The notes beneath the pieces were generated by a model. That model did no database searches and was not told where the DNA came from. It was given only the letters and a program-made list of their open reading frames with translations. The translations under genes were made by a program, and so were the position numbers. Below, piece by piece: positions 24,814-34,091 of a stretch of 56,919 nucleotides of DNA. Position 1 is the stretch's first letter. Each line of letters begins with the position of its first letter. Origin of the DNA: Rhodospirillaceae bacterium (GTDB lineage: Bacteria; Pseudomonadota; Alphaproteobacteria; UBA8366; GCA-2717185); assembly GCA_002717185.1 (NCBI GenBank), contig PBDC01000061.1, forward strand, positions 1-56,919. Reading direction: 5' to 3'.

Positions 24814-26247
24814 TTGTCCGATCTCTCGACAACTGACGAATTGTTCTTCAACCGTTCGGGGCTCGATCGCGCGCGCACAGAAACAATTGTTGATGATGCG
24901 CTGCAGAACGCTGACGATGGCGAATTATATCTGGAGTACTGCCAGGCGGAAAGCGTGAGTTTCGACGATAAACGCGTCCGCAACGCTAGCTTCGATACGA
25001 TGCAGGGGTTTGGGTTGCGGGCGACCGCTGGTGAAGCGACCGGTTATTCGCATTCCGCCGAACTGACAGAACCGGCGATCAAGCGGGCCGCGCAGACCGT
25101 GCGAGCAGTGCAGGCGGGTCATACTGGCAGCCAGGGTGATGGGCCGGTCGCGACAAACCACAGCCTATATTCCGGAGAAAGCCCGCTTGGACAGATGAAT
25201 TTTGAGGCAAAGGTCAAGCTCCTGACAGAAATTGATGCTTACGCGCGGGCCAAGGATCAGCGTGTGCGTCAGGTTACAGCGTCGCTCGCAGGCGAATGGC
25301 AGGCGGTGCAGATCATCCGTGCTGGAGGGATCCGGGTTGCCGATATTCGGCCGCTGGTCCGGCTAAATGTCTCCGTCGTTGTGGCCGATGGGGGCCGGAT
25401 GGAGAGCGGCAGCCACGGTGTCGGCGGTCGGTTGGCTTATGAGAGTTTTGTGCAGCCAGAGGCCTGGCAGGCACAAACTGATGAAGCGTTGCGCCAGGCG
25501 GTTGTCAATCTTGACTCAGTTGCCGCCCCCGCCGGTGAGACGACGGTCGTGCTTGGGCCGGGGTGGCCCGGGGTCCTGCTGCACGAAGCGGTTGGGCACG
25601 GGCTGGAAGGCGACTTCAACCGCAAGAAGACTTCGGCCTTCGCTGGTTTGATGGGAGAGCGTGTGGCGTCGCCCGGCGTTACCATCGTTGATGATGGTAC
25701 GATCGCGGACCGACGGGGCTCCATCACAATCGATGATGAGGGAACTGCGTCCTCACGCACCGTACTGATCGAGGACGGCAAGCTCGTCGGTTACATGCAG
25801 GATCGCATGAATGCGCGCCTGATGGGCGTCGCTGCAACTGGCAATGGGCGCCGCCAATCCTTCGCGCACGCTCCCATGCCGCGCATGACCAATACCTACA
25901 TGCTGGATGGCGACAAGGATCCTGCAGAGATACTAGATTCAGTCAAAAACGGTCTATACGCGGTCAATTTCGGAGGCGGCCAGGTCGATATCACAAGCGG
26001 CAAGTTTGTGTTCAGCTGCACGGAAGCCTACATGGTGGAAGACGGCAAGATTGGCGCGCCGGTTAAGGGGGCGACACTGATCGGTAACGGCCCGGATGCG
26101 ATGATGCGGGTTGGCATGATCGGCAACGATATGGCGCTTGATCCTGGTGTAGGAACTTGTGGGAAGGACGGACAAAGTGTTCCCGTAGGGGTCGGTCAAC
26201 CGACCATGCGCATCGACGGTCTAACAGTTGGCGGAACGGCAGCTTAG
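24814..26247 (+). CDS. tldD: TldD family metallopeptidase
   Basis: 477 residues, TTG start (next to AGGAAAGG). TldD/PmbA features: GELYLEYCQAESVSFDDKRV at the N-terminus, FGLRATAGEATGYSHSAEL, the zinc-binding HEAVGH at 257-262 in LLHEAVGHGLEGDFNRKKTS, and the C-terminal GTCGKDGQSVPVGVGQPTMR. TldD with TldE (PmbA) forms a heterodimeric peptidase that processes small peptides such as microcins and CcdA; the TldE gene is not next to it here. The downstream minus-strand DUF1194 remnant overlaps its last bases by the stop codons only. Confidence 0.93.
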   Translation: MSDLSTTDELFFNRSGLDRARTETIVDDALQNADDGELYLEYCQAESVSFDDKRVRNASFDTMQGFGLRATAGEATGYSHSAELTEPAIKRAAQTVRAVQAGHTGSQGDGPVATNHSLYSGESPLGQMNFEAKVKLLTEIDAYARAKDQRVRQVTASLAGEWQAVQIIRAGGIRVADIRPLVRLNVSVVVADGGRMESGSHGVGGRLAYESFVQPEAWQAQTDEALRQAVVNLDSVAAPAGETTVVLGPGWPGVLLHEAVGHGLEGDFNRKKTSAFAGLMGERVASPGVTIVDDGTIADRRGSITIDDEGTASSRTVLIEDGKLVGYMQDRMNARLMGVAATGNGRRQSFAHAPMPRMTNTYMLDGDKDPAEILDSVKNGLYAVNFGGGQVDITSGKFVFSCTEAYMVEDGKIGAPVKGATLIGNGPDAMMRVGMIGNDMALDPGVGTCGKDGQSVPVGVGQPTMRIDGLTVGGTAA

Positions 26248-26564
26248 GCCCAGTATAGCGCCCGAATCTGAATCCTTTCACCTGACCACTGCGAAAACGT
26301 GACCACCACGCCATTTGGCGTCGCGGAGGTTATGGCTTGAATAACTTCAGTTGAGCGAACCGCGTCGGCGACTCCTTGCATCTGGAAGGCATATTCTACG
26401 GGCTAGACACTTGAAGAACAGTTGATGGCGAGGATCAATTCGACAGCCATTTGCTCGGCGTGTGTATCAATTGCGTTGCCGATTAGGGCCAGGGTGGCCA
26501 GAGCACCGCAAGCCAGTCGTAAAATCCGTACCTGAACGAATTCGAAGACATTTTTGCTAGGCAT
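26244..26564 (-). pseudogene. Broken, truncated DUF1194 (VWA-like) gene
   Basis: From an ATG at 26564 the frame encodes a signal-like hydrophobic start, then MAVELILAINCSSSV, where DUF1194 proteins have the VWA metal motif DxSxSV. An in-frame TAG at 26405-26403 then interrupts. The same frame continues PVEYAFQMQGVADAVRST and GVVVTFSQWSGERIQ to a stop at 26246-26244. Matching resumes after the TAG, so the frame is conserved, but the product ends at about half the family length because tldD occupies the rest. TAG falls where the motif Asp would be. It is best read as a decaying pseudogene that cannot be functional as it stands. Confidence 0.6.
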
Positions 26565-26582
26565 CGTAATTTCCTAGCCAAG

Positions 26583-26645
26583 TGACGCACGCGCGTCAGC
26601 AATCCTTGCGTGTCGTGTTGAACACAAATGTGTTTTTAAAAACAC
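26583..26645. repeat. Cluster of three inverted repeats upstream of the DUF1194 remnant
   Basis: TGACGC (26583-26588) / GCGTCA (26593-26598) form a hairpin with a 4-base loop. GTGTT-G-AACAC lies at 26615-26625. The 16-bp perfect palindrome GTGTTTTTAAAAACAC is at 26630-26645. The last two share GTGTT/AACAC ends, suggesting a repeated operator or a stem-loop. The remainder of the 26565-26951 gap shows no supported gene. Confidence 0.45.
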
Positions 26646-26951
26646 AACCGATGGCCAATTTTGTGCTTATTACGTTGAATAAGGTTTGTTTTAACTCATC
26701 ATCATCTTGCTGACGTAGGATCAGGTCATCTCCTCCAGCATACCGGAAGACGTTTTGTTCGCCTTCGTGACACTGCGCATTGGCGTGCAGGTTGGGCCCT
26801 ATACGATTCGTATCGAGGGACGCGGCGAGCCGAGGATCATACTATGCAGCCGCAAATTTTTGGCGAACGCTATGAAACGATATGCGTAACGTCCCGGTTT
26901 AAGTCGTCTTCGGTGGCAGGGCAGTTAAAAATCCGCTACCTGTTGCGTTGA

Positions 26952-27680
26952 TCACGCGAGCAGTGCGTAGACCCCAATTACTGCTGTCGTGGCCAGGGCG
27001 GCGTAGCGGAAGAATATTTCTGAAGCGTTATGGAAAAGTCGCCCACCAATCCAAATCGCTATTAGATAGGGTGGTGCCAAGACAAGTGCTCGCCACAGTA
27101 TATCTACAGTAAGAGCACCATGCAGCCAGATGGTGACAAGCGCCGTCATATTGGCAACGGCCAGGTAACCGATAATGTTCGCACGCACCGCTTTGTGCCC
27201 ATGAGGTCCGGATAGGAGGAACAAAACCGCTGGCGGTGCTCCCATTCCTGCGCTGCCGCTGAGCACGCCACCGACAGTGCCCACACCTATTACGACTGGC
27301 AGGGAGGGGGGGCGTTGGTACCGCCAGCCGAGTATCAGAACTATCACGAAGCCGAGAACGGTAATTGCTATTGCCCGCCGCATATCCCCAGGATCGAGAT
27401 TGATCAACAACCATGCGCCCAGCGGCGTCGTGAGAACAGAAGCTAGTGCGAGGGGCGCCACAACTTGTTTGTCGGACTCGCGTATCGCGGTTCGCAGCAG
27501 CTGGATCACCGCACCAATATCCGCCAGCAGCACGATCGACACGGCCCCGAGCGGACCATATATAAGACTTAGTCCCGGCACGGCGGCCATCGACCCGCCG
27601 AAACCGAGGAATCCACGTAGAAAACCACCCAAGGCCATGAATCCGGCGGCAGCCAGCAGGTTTCCATCCAATTCGATCAT
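26952..27680 (-). CDS. TauE/SafE family membrane permease
   Basis: 242 residues from the ATG at 27680; a longer reading would overlap the divergent FAD gene and adds a non-membrane leader. There are about seven to eight hydrophobic spans, with the family's repeated motif seen as GGFLRGFLGFGGSMAAVPGL and GGVLSGSAGMGAPPAVLFLL. Members export or import sulfite, sulfoacetate or other organic anions. The substrate is unknown. It is divergent from the FAD-linked dehydrogenase gene, which could relate to import of an organic acid. Confidence 0.87.
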   Translation of the reverse strand: MIELDGNLLAAAGFMALGGFLRGFLGFGGSMAAVPGLSLIYGPLGAVSIVLLADIGAVIQLLRTAIRESDKQVVAPLALASVLTTPLGAWLLINLDPGDMRRAIAITVLGFVIVLILGWRYQRPPSLPVVIGVGTVGGVLSGSAGMGAPPAVLFLLSGPHGHKAVRANIIGYLAVANMTALVTIWLHGALTVDILWRALVLAPPYLIAIWIGGRLFHNASEIFFRYAALATTAVIGVYALLA

Positions 27681-27777
27681 TTGGTCTACGCCTCGGATCG
27701 CGTGGCGGGAAAGGTTGAAGGCCGCATGGCCTCGCGGTACTTTCCTTATCACATGGAACGGGTGAAGGACGAATGCC

Positions 27778-29175
27778 ATGGTGGCAGAACTTGCTTATGC
27801 GCCGGTCACGGACCAGCTGGTTGAAGAACTTCGTGTTGTTGTAGGCGAGAGACTGTCAACCGCTGCGCCAGTGCGCGAACATCACGGCAATGGCGAAGAC
27901 TATTTCGATGCCGTGCCGCCCGATGCTGTCGTTTTCGCGCAATCAACTGAAGAGGTCAGCGAGATTGCAAAGATTTGTTCGAAACATGGCGCACCGATTA
28001 TTGCCTATGGCACGGGCACGTCGCTGGAAGGGCACGTCGTGGCTCTCCATGGCGGCGTCTGCATCGACTTGTCGGAAATGAACGATGTTTTGGAGGTCAA
28101 CGAAGAGGACCTTGATTGCCGGGTTCAGGCTGGTGTTACACGTAAGCAACTCAACGAAGAATTACGCGCCACTGGACTTTTCTTTCCGATTGATCCCGGT
28201 GCCGATGCGTCGCTTGGAGGCATGAGCGCGACACGGGCCAGCGGTACCAACGCGGTGCGTTACGGTACAATGCGCGAAAACGTGCTTGGATTGACGGTCG
28301 TTCTTGCTGATGGCCGCATCATTCGTACTGGCGGCCGCGCGCGGAAATCGGCGGCAGGCTATGATTTGACACGTGTTTTCGTTGGTTCGGAGGGCACGCT
28401 CGGGATCATCACTGAAGCCCAACTCCGCTTGTATGGCATACCCGAAGCTATGTCTGCGGCCGTTTGCCAGTATCCGTCCGTCGATGATGCGGTTAATACG
28501 GTGATCCTGACTATCCAATCGGGAATCCCCGTCGCGCGCATCGAACTCCTTGACGAGGTCCAGATGGGTGCCTGCGTCACTTATTCGAAACTCGATCAAT
28601 ATGAGGCCAAACCGACCTTACTGTATGAATTCCACGGGACCGAGGCATCGGTCGCTGAACAGGCGGAAATGGTAGGCGCAATTTCAGACGAATATGGCGG
28701 CAGCGAGTTTCAATGGGCAACACGGACGGAGGAGCGTAATCATCTCTGGCAGGCGCGGCATGACGCCTATTTCGCTGCATTGGCGCTCAAGCCTGGCACG
28801 AAAGGTATCACCACCGATGTGTGTGTGCCGATCTCAAAACTGGCCGAATGCATCGCAGACACGCGGCGGGACATCGAAGAGACTGGCATTCCAGCGCCGA
28901 TCGTTGGGCATGTCGGTGACGGCAATTTCCATCTCGTGATGCTGGTCGATCGTAACAGCGAGGAGGAAATGAAGCGTGCTAAAGATATGATCGGCCGCCT
29001 CAATCACCGGGCCATCGCAATGGGCGGCACCTGCACTGGCGAGCACGGCGTCGGCATCGGAAAAATGGACTATTTGACGGCCGAACATGGCGAAGCGGTT
29101 AGCGTTATGCGCAGCATTAAGAAGGCCCTTGACCCGGACAACATCATGAATCCCGGCAAGATTCTGCGAGTTTAA
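27778..29175 (+). CDS. FAD-linked D-lactate/glycolate-type dehydrogenase (GlcD family)
   Basis: 465 residues. PCMH-type FAD-binding domain with PIIAYGTGTSLEGHVVALHG, DPGADASLGGMSATRASGTN and FVGSEGTLGIITEAQLRLYG. The C-terminal FAD-oxidase domain has VGHVGDGNFHLVM (metal/substrate His region) and GGTCTGEHGVGIGKMDYL. The organisation matches mitochondrial-type D-lactate dehydrogenase (LDHD) more than the multi-subunit glycolate oxidase, since no GlcE or GlcF follows. It oxidises D-2-hydroxyacids, passing electrons to cytochrome c or quinone. The ATG has AAGGAC upstream. Confidence 0.9.
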   Translation: MVAELAYAPVTDQLVEELRVVVGERLSTAAPVREHHGNGEDYFDAVPPDAVVFAQSTEEVSEIAKICSKHGAPIIAYGTGTSLEGHVVALHGGVCIDLSEMNDVLEVNEEDLDCRVQAGVTRKQLNEELRATGLFFPIDPGADASLGGMSATRASGTNAVRYGTMRENVLGLTVVLADGRIIRTGGRARKSAAGYDLTRVFVGSEGTLGIITEAQLRLYGIPEAMSAAVCQYPSVDDAVNTVILTIQSGIPVARIELLDEVQMGACVTYSKLDQYEAKPTLLYEFHGTEASVAEQAEMVGAISDEYGGSEFQWATRTEERNHLWQARHDAYFAALALKPGTKGITTDVCVPISKLAECIADTRRDIEETGIPAPIVGHVGDGNFHLVMLVDRNSEEEMKRAKDMIGRLNHRAIAMGGTCTGEHGVGIGKMDYLTAEHGEAVSVMRSIKKALDPDNIMNPGKILRV

Positions 29176-29316
29176 ACAAAGGTGGGCGATTTATCTCACG
29201 CTATTTGAAATAACAACGCAAACGTCTTAATTGTAGGGGACTTTCGGAACGGGTGATGATATCCGCTCCGGGTTGCATGTCAGGTAGGTCCGCGCTCGAA
29301 CTCTCGGAGCTCTCTT

Positions 29317-32300
29317 TTGAAAAAGATCGTCATCGCGCTTGTTGTGCCGGTGGTGCTACTCGTCGGAGCCGTTTTGGTCGGCCCCAGCTTCATCGACTGG
29401 AACTCATACAAAGGTCAGATCGTCGCTGCGATACGGGACAATACCGGGCGCGACGCATCTATCGATGGCAACATCGCTTTTTCCATACTTCCCAAACCTG
29501 CCCTGAGTATTACAGGGTTGCGTATTGCGAATTTTGAGGGTGCGCAAACGGCCGACATGGTGCGGTTACAAGAATTGCGTGTACGCGTATCCATCGGTCC
29601 ACTGCTGGAGCGGCGTATCGTGGTCGAGCAATTGGAGCTGGTGGAGCCTGTTATCGCATTTGAGGTTGCCGAGGATGGCAAAGCAAGCTGGGATATTGAC
29701 ATCGCTGCTGTGGCGGAAAGCGGTGCGGGGTCGGCGGAGAGCGGAGCTAGCGAAACACCGTTTGATATTTCGTTGGCCAATGTCCGTGTCGATGGCGGGG
29801 TTTTGAGTTTTGAAGATCGACGAGCCGGCATGTCCGAAAGGGTCGAACAACTTCAGATGATGATCGTAGCGCAGTCGCTATCCGGTCCCTTTGACATGAA
29901 AGCGTCAGCACTTGCCCGAGGTGTACCATTTTCGATCGAATTGACGACCGGTACGTTGAAGCCGGAGCAGCCACTCACAATCGGGCTGAAGGCCGCTTTG
30001 ACGGAGGCTGATGCGAAGCTGCGCTTTAACGGCAAAATGCTGCCGCCGATCCAGACCGGATTGCTCTCTGGGAAGCTTGAAATCGTCGGTTCGAACGCGG
30101 TTGAACTCGCGTCAATAGCCGGGGGGGGCGACTTGCCATCGGCACTGGCGCAGCCCGTCTCGGTCGACGGAATGCTGATGGTGTCGCCGGATAAGGTTGC
30201 TTTAAAGGGCACGGCGATAAAGCTTGGTGCCTTTTCTGGGAATGGTGCATTCAGCGTGACGTTAGGCGAGCCGGTGAACGTCGATATAGCCATTTCGGTC
30301 AACCGCCTGAATCTTGATGATTTTCTCAGCCAAGATACAGCCATTACTACGGTCCCTACTAAATCCACTTCACGACCAGCAGCGTCTGACGAGCCAAAAA
30401 CTGTGAAATCCGGTCCGGTAAAACTAGGATTGCCTAAAAATATCAATGCGTCTTTGGATCTGGCCATAGACGTTATCCAGTATCGCGGTGGGGTGATCCG
30501 GGAAGCCGGTTTGCGTGCCGCGCTGGCAAATGGCGAAGTTACCTTGGATAGGGCTTCGGCCCTTTTGCCTGGTGCCTCGGACATATCGCTTTTGGGCTTC
30601 CTGTCCTTCACCGGAGGCGAGCCGAGCTTCGATGGCGAAATCGCTGCGGCATCCGACAACCTGCGTTCGCTACTCGATTGGTCTGGAGTAGACACCGGCG
30701 CCCTACCACCGGACAGGCTGCGGGGCTTTTCCTACGCCAGCAAGATAAAGGTTACACCGATTGCGCTCGAAGTTCAGGACATCAACGTCCGCTTGGACAC
30801 CAGTACGATGACCGGTGGTCTTGCGGTTGCATTACGGGAAAGGCCGGGGTTCGGCTTGCGATTGGCAATTGACCAAATGAACTTGGACGCTTATCTGCCT
30901 GGGCAGCCGCGCAAGCCGGCCGCTAACGAACTGGCTCAAAAGCGCCCAAGGACCTCTGTAACTTCGTCTTCTAAAGAAATACCCCTGGGATTTCTTAGTT
31001 CTTTCGATGCCAATATTGACCTGGAAATCGATCAACTAATCGTGAAAAAGGGCTTGGCGAGAAAGGTCCGTTTCGATGGGCTCCTGATCGGTGGAAATTT
31101 GAGTGTTCGCAGCGCAAGCGTCGCCGATTTCGCCGGCGCGCGCGCTGACTTCTCAGGGGATTTGAAGGGTCTCACCACAACGCCGTCGATTGGTCTCAAG
31201 TACCATGCGGGGGTAAACGACCCAGGGAAGCTGTTCCGATTTCTAGGGTTGTCACAACCGATCTCAATGCGTGAGCTAAGTAAAGTGAATCTATCAGGCA
31301 GCGTGGACGGGACATTAGAGGCGCTTGCCGTAAAGTCTGACATTGCTGCGGCAGGAGCCAAGATCGCGATCGAAGGTAATGTCAAACAAATTATGAATGC
31401 GCCGACTTTAATGCTTGGCATAGCGATTAATCATCCCGAATTGGCGCAATTCGTTCGCCTAGCAGCACCCGACTTCCGCCCCGCAGCATCAAAGCTTGGT
31501 CCATTGGCTGCAGCTTTCAGACTGTCGGGGACGCCGCAGGACTTAAAGCTTTCGGAACTTGATGGGGCGTTAGGGCCGGTTCGTATCAAGGGGGCGATGG
31601 CTGTGCGTACCGACAGAACTGTGCCCTTTGTAAAGGCCGATCTCTCGACCAGCGAAATTTTGCTCGACCTGTTCCAGCCGCCCGCGAATTCTGCGAAGAC
31701 GGCTACCGCGCGCGGACGTGCAGCGAATAGCGCACTCGGCGGTAGAGGAAGCACGCGGCCAGATGGGCGCTGGTCACGGGAGCCGATCGATTTCTCCAGG
31801 TTAAAGGGATTTGATGCGGATGTGAATGTGCGGATGGCAGGCTTGGTTAGCGACAAAATTCGCCTATCGGAGCCTGTGGTCGACGTGAGTCTGAAATCCG
31901 GACAACTGGATGTGAAACAGTGCCGCGCTCGCCTGTTTGGCGGAACGGTTTCGGTCAAGGGGCGGGTAAATTCTGCATCTAAAAAGCCGCCTATCAAAAT
32001 TGATTTGGTTTTATCCGATATCGATTTGGCAGCAACAGCCCAGACTTTTGGGGTACTACCGCGTGCGAATGGCCTCTTGTCCGCGAACGCGTCTCTAACC
32101 ATGTCGGGCAACTCAGAAGTGGCGCTCGTTTCCTCCCTCGCGGGCACGGGGACGCTTAACGGGAAGGTCCAGGTCAAAGTCACCGAGCAGGAAAACCGCG
32201 CGATTGGTGCATTAGGCCTAGCGTCGACGCTGTTCGGAAAGAAGATCAAGGAACTCGGAAAGGTCGGTGGTGTCACCAACAACATTTTTAATGCATTCGG

Positions 32301-32694
32301 TCGGAGTCGCGCCGGTCTGGCGGGTACCTTTGTCATTGAACGCGGCGTGTTGCATACACGCGATACCGTCCTAAACGGAAACGGCGCTAGAGCTTTGACG
32401 GTTGGTACGATCGACTTGCCGCGTTGGCTAATCGACGCAAAGACATCGGTTTCTCGAACCGATCAGCAGGGACAGGAGCCTTTTGTTTCCGTGGCGCTTA
32501 CGGGTGCCCTGGATTCGCCAAACCCGAAGGTTGTTGGCGGGTTTCTTCGATCTTCCAGACCCGAACCGGCGGCCAATTCGATTCAGCAGATCCTGCCCGG
32601 CATACTTGGGCCGAAACCGGAAAGCGGCAGCGGGTCCGGCAAAGTGAAACCGAAGGACATCCTGCGCGGATTGCTCAAAGGTTTGGGAGGCTAA
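29317..32694 (+). CDS. AsmA family protein (inner-membrane-anchored, periplasmic)
   Basis: 1125 residues, TTG start with GGAG upstream. An N-terminal membrane anchor (IVIALVVPVVLLVGAVLVG) leads into the AsmA opening FIDWNSYKGQIVAAIRDNTG, followed by long repeated beta-rich stretches. The C-terminal AsmA_2 region near 960-1060 includes GTGTLNGKVQVKVTEQENRA and a Ser/Gly-rich tail. AsmA-like proteins form hydrophobic channels for phospholipid transfer to the outer membrane, or influence outer-membrane assembly. Transcribed alone, 141 bases after the dehydrogenase. Confidence 0.9.
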   Translation: MKKIVIALVVPVVLLVGAVLVGPSFIDWNSYKGQIVAAIRDNTGRDASIDGNIAFSILPKPALSITGLRIANFEGAQTADMVRLQELRVRVSIGPLLERRIVVEQLELVEPVIAFEVAEDGKASWDIDIAAVAESGAGSAESGASETPFDISLANVRVDGGVLSFEDRRAGMSERVEQLQMMIVAQSLSGPFDMKASALARGVPFSIELTTGTLKPEQPLTIGLKAALTEADAKLRFNGKMLPPIQTGLLSGKLEIVGSNAVELASIAGGGDLPSALAQPVSVDGMLMVSPDKVALKGTAIKLGAFSGNGAFSVTLGEPVNVDIAISVNRLNLDDFLSQDTAITTVPTKSTSRPAASDEPKTVKSGPVKLGLPKNINASLDLAIDVIQYRGGVIREAGLRAALANGEVTLDRASALLPGASDISLLGFLSFTGGEPSFDGEIAAASDNLRSLLDWSGVDTGALPPDRLRGFSYASKIKVTPIALEVQDINVRLDTSTMTGGLAVALRERPGFGLRLAIDQMNLDAYLPGQPRKPAANELAQKRPRTSVTSSSKEIPLGFLSSFDANIDLEIDQLIVKKGLARKVRFDGLLIGGNLSVRSASVADFAGARADFSGDLKGLTTTPSIGLKYHAGVNDPGKLFRFLGLSQPISMRELSKVNLSGSVDGTLEALAVKSDIAAAGAKIAIEGNVKQIMNAPTLMLGIAINHPELAQFVRLAAPDFRPAASKLGPLAAAFRLSGTPQDLKLSELDGALGPVRIKGAMAVRTDRTVPFVKADLSTSEILLDLFQPPANSAKTATARGRAANSALGGRGSTRPDGRWSREPIDFSRLKGFDADVNVRMAGLVSDKIRLSEPVVDVSLKSGQLDVKQCRARLFGGTVSVKGRVNSASKKPPIKIDLVLSDIDLAATAQTFGVLPRANGLLSANASLTMSGNSEVALVSSLAGTGTLNGKVQVKVTEQENRAIGALGLASTLFGKKIKELGKVGGVTNNIFNAFGRSRAGLAGTFVIERGVLHTRDTVLNGNGARALTVGTIDLPRWLIDAKTSVSRTDQQGQEPFVSVALTGALDSPNPKVVGGFLRSSRPEPAANSIQQILPGILGPKPESGSGSGKVKPKDILRGLLKGLGG

Positions 32695-32717
32695 CGCAGA
32701 TTTTCCGTCGGTTTGCT

Positions 32718-32978
32718 TCAAACGGTCTGATCCGTATCGAGGCGGCGATAGGAATTCAGGATGAATAAGCGGATCGCGCTTGATAGGTTTCCGGACCGTT
32801 GGCTATCTATTTCAGTGACCATCTGGTTGACGGTCAGGCCGCGCGACGTTGCGATCGATTTCAAAGCGCTCCAAAATGCGTTCTCCAACGAAACGCTTGT
32901 GCAATGCCCAGCGATCACCACTGATCGTTTGCGGATTTCTTCCGGATTTGTCGACTGTTTTTCCTCGATTTTCGGCAT
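32718..32978 (-). CDS. Ribbon-helix-helix (RHH_4) domain protein
   Basis: 86 residues from the ATG at 32978; GAGGAGG lies upstream. A TTG 39 bases further up is an alternative. The core KRSVVIAGHCTSVSLENAFW, then LTVNQMVTEIDSQRSGNLSS and AIRLFIL, is characteristic of the alphaproteobacterial RHH_4 family. These are small DNA-binding proteins of unknown regulon. Convergent with the AsmA gene. Confidence 0.87.
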   Translation of the reverse strand: MPKIEEKQSTNPEEIRKRSVVIAGHCTSVSLENAFWSALKSIATSRGLTVNQMVTEIDSQRSGNLSSAIRLFILNSYRRLDTDQTV

Positions 32979-33063
32979 ATCGGGCGCCAACCTCCTCGGC
33001 ACTTTCGCACCTACCAACTGGTAGATGGATTATTAGTTAACGGGCGAAGGTGTTCGGAGATGT

Positions 33064-34086
33064 TTAAATCTTGGTACTGACGAAGGTCAGTAGTGTATAG
33101 CGCCGCCCGACGGTGATTGGCACCACTTCATGCAGTAAGCCGCAGGAAAATATTAAAACGCCACCCTTTGGAGGAGCGTAATGGTTGATGCCGTATTCTG
33201 GAAAGCGCAAGTAACCGCCTTCGTAACCGTCATTGAGATTGAAGGATAGGGCGAAATGACGGTGACTTAGCGTTTCGGATGCGTTGTCGCGGTGGGGTCG
33301 AAAAAAGCCAGCATTTTCCGCCTCGTAACATCCGATTCTGAATTTTTCGAAACCCCACTCCTTGTCAAACGCATAGATTCGCTCAATTTCCGGCGCGATA
33401 CGGGGCATCAGCGTTATTAACAGGTGTCGCTCCAAATCTCCTTCGATGACGACGTCGCTGCGTCGTTTGACTTCCGATCGCTCGGCTCGGGACGTCTGCT
33501 GGCCTGAAGTGATATTTACCACGTCCTTGCGTTTTTCACCGGTTTTCCAGACCTCGATCAGCCGGTCGCATTCAGCATCGTCCAGGACGTCGGGAACGAA
33601 GAGGACGGGCGCTTGTTGGGAGATTAGCCTGGGTGGGTCCTGAGGCGCGATCCGTTGGAAGGCGGCATGAGCATCCTCGGCGAATGAATCGATATCGTTG
33701 GCACCAGCGATCGCGACAATCCGCTGGTTGGGATCCAGCGCGAATAGGGCTGGGGCGGAGAGGCCCGAAGCTTCTAGATAAGCGTTACTTACGTTTGCAC
33801 CTGGATCGGGCAAGAGCGTGAAACCACTTTGCGCTGCGGCAGGAGCCAAGGCGCTGTCTTTGGGATCGATGAGGGCGTAACAATGCGCACCGAAATGCTG
33901 AAATACTGTTGCCTTGTCGGCGAAGTGATTTAGGCACGCCTCGGTATGCTGTCCTGTTAACAAGAGGATGATGGGGCCGCCGGTTAGATCCGTATTGTAA
34001 AAGTCTCGTCGCTTGCCGTTGGTATCTTCGAGCAAGAAATTTGGCACACGGTCGCCGAGGGTCATCCTTCGAATCTGCGTGTTCAT
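33064..34086 (-). CDS. Peroxiredoxin-like domain fused to a 2-oxoglutarate/Fe(II) prolyl-4-hydroxylase-type oxygenase
   Basis: About 340 residues. The N-terminal half (1-150) has the AhpC/TSA-type thioredoxin fold opening TLGDRVPNFLLEDTNGKRRD and VFQHFGAHCYALID. The peroxidatic Cys position appears to be His (LTGQHTEACLNHF), so it is probably not a working peroxidase. The C-terminal half carries the P4H-like double-stranded helix with the iron ligands in FRPHRDNASE, the distal His in FSCGLLHEVV and the 2-oxoglutarate-binding basic residue in VGRRYTLL. A GTG at 34095 overlapping the upstream stop (GTGA) is an alternative start. It is the last gene of the moxR-led operon. Such fusions are seen in proteobacteria; the target is unknown. 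Confidence 0.82.
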   Translation of the reverse strand: MNTQIRRMTLGDRVPNFLLEDTNGKRRDFYNTDLTGGPIILLLTGQHTEACLNHFADKATVFQHFGAHCYALIDPKDSALAPAAAQSGFTLLPDPGANVSNAYLEASGLSAPALFALDPNQRIVAIAGANDIDSFAEDAHAAFQRIAPQDPPRLISQQAPVLFVPDVLDDAECDRLIEVWKTGEKRKDVVNITSGQQTSRAERSEVKRRSDVVIEGDLERHLLITLMPRIAPEIERIYAFDKEWGFEKFRIGCYEAENAGFFRPHRDNASETLSHRHFALSFNLNDGYEGGYLRFPEYGINHYAPPKGGVLIFSCGLLHEVVPITVGRRYTLLTFVSTKI

Positions 34087-34091
34087 GGTGT

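Noticed and set aside
24443..24958. 171-codon plus-strand frame overlapping tldD
   Set aside because: It runs antisense to the protein-like remnant and into tldD in another frame; composition is not protein-like.
26403..26405. In-frame TAG in the DUF1194 remnant as a possible pyrrolysine codon
   Set aside because: The gene is also truncated at half length, there is no sign of Pyl machinery, and TAG is used as an ordinary stop; decay explains it.
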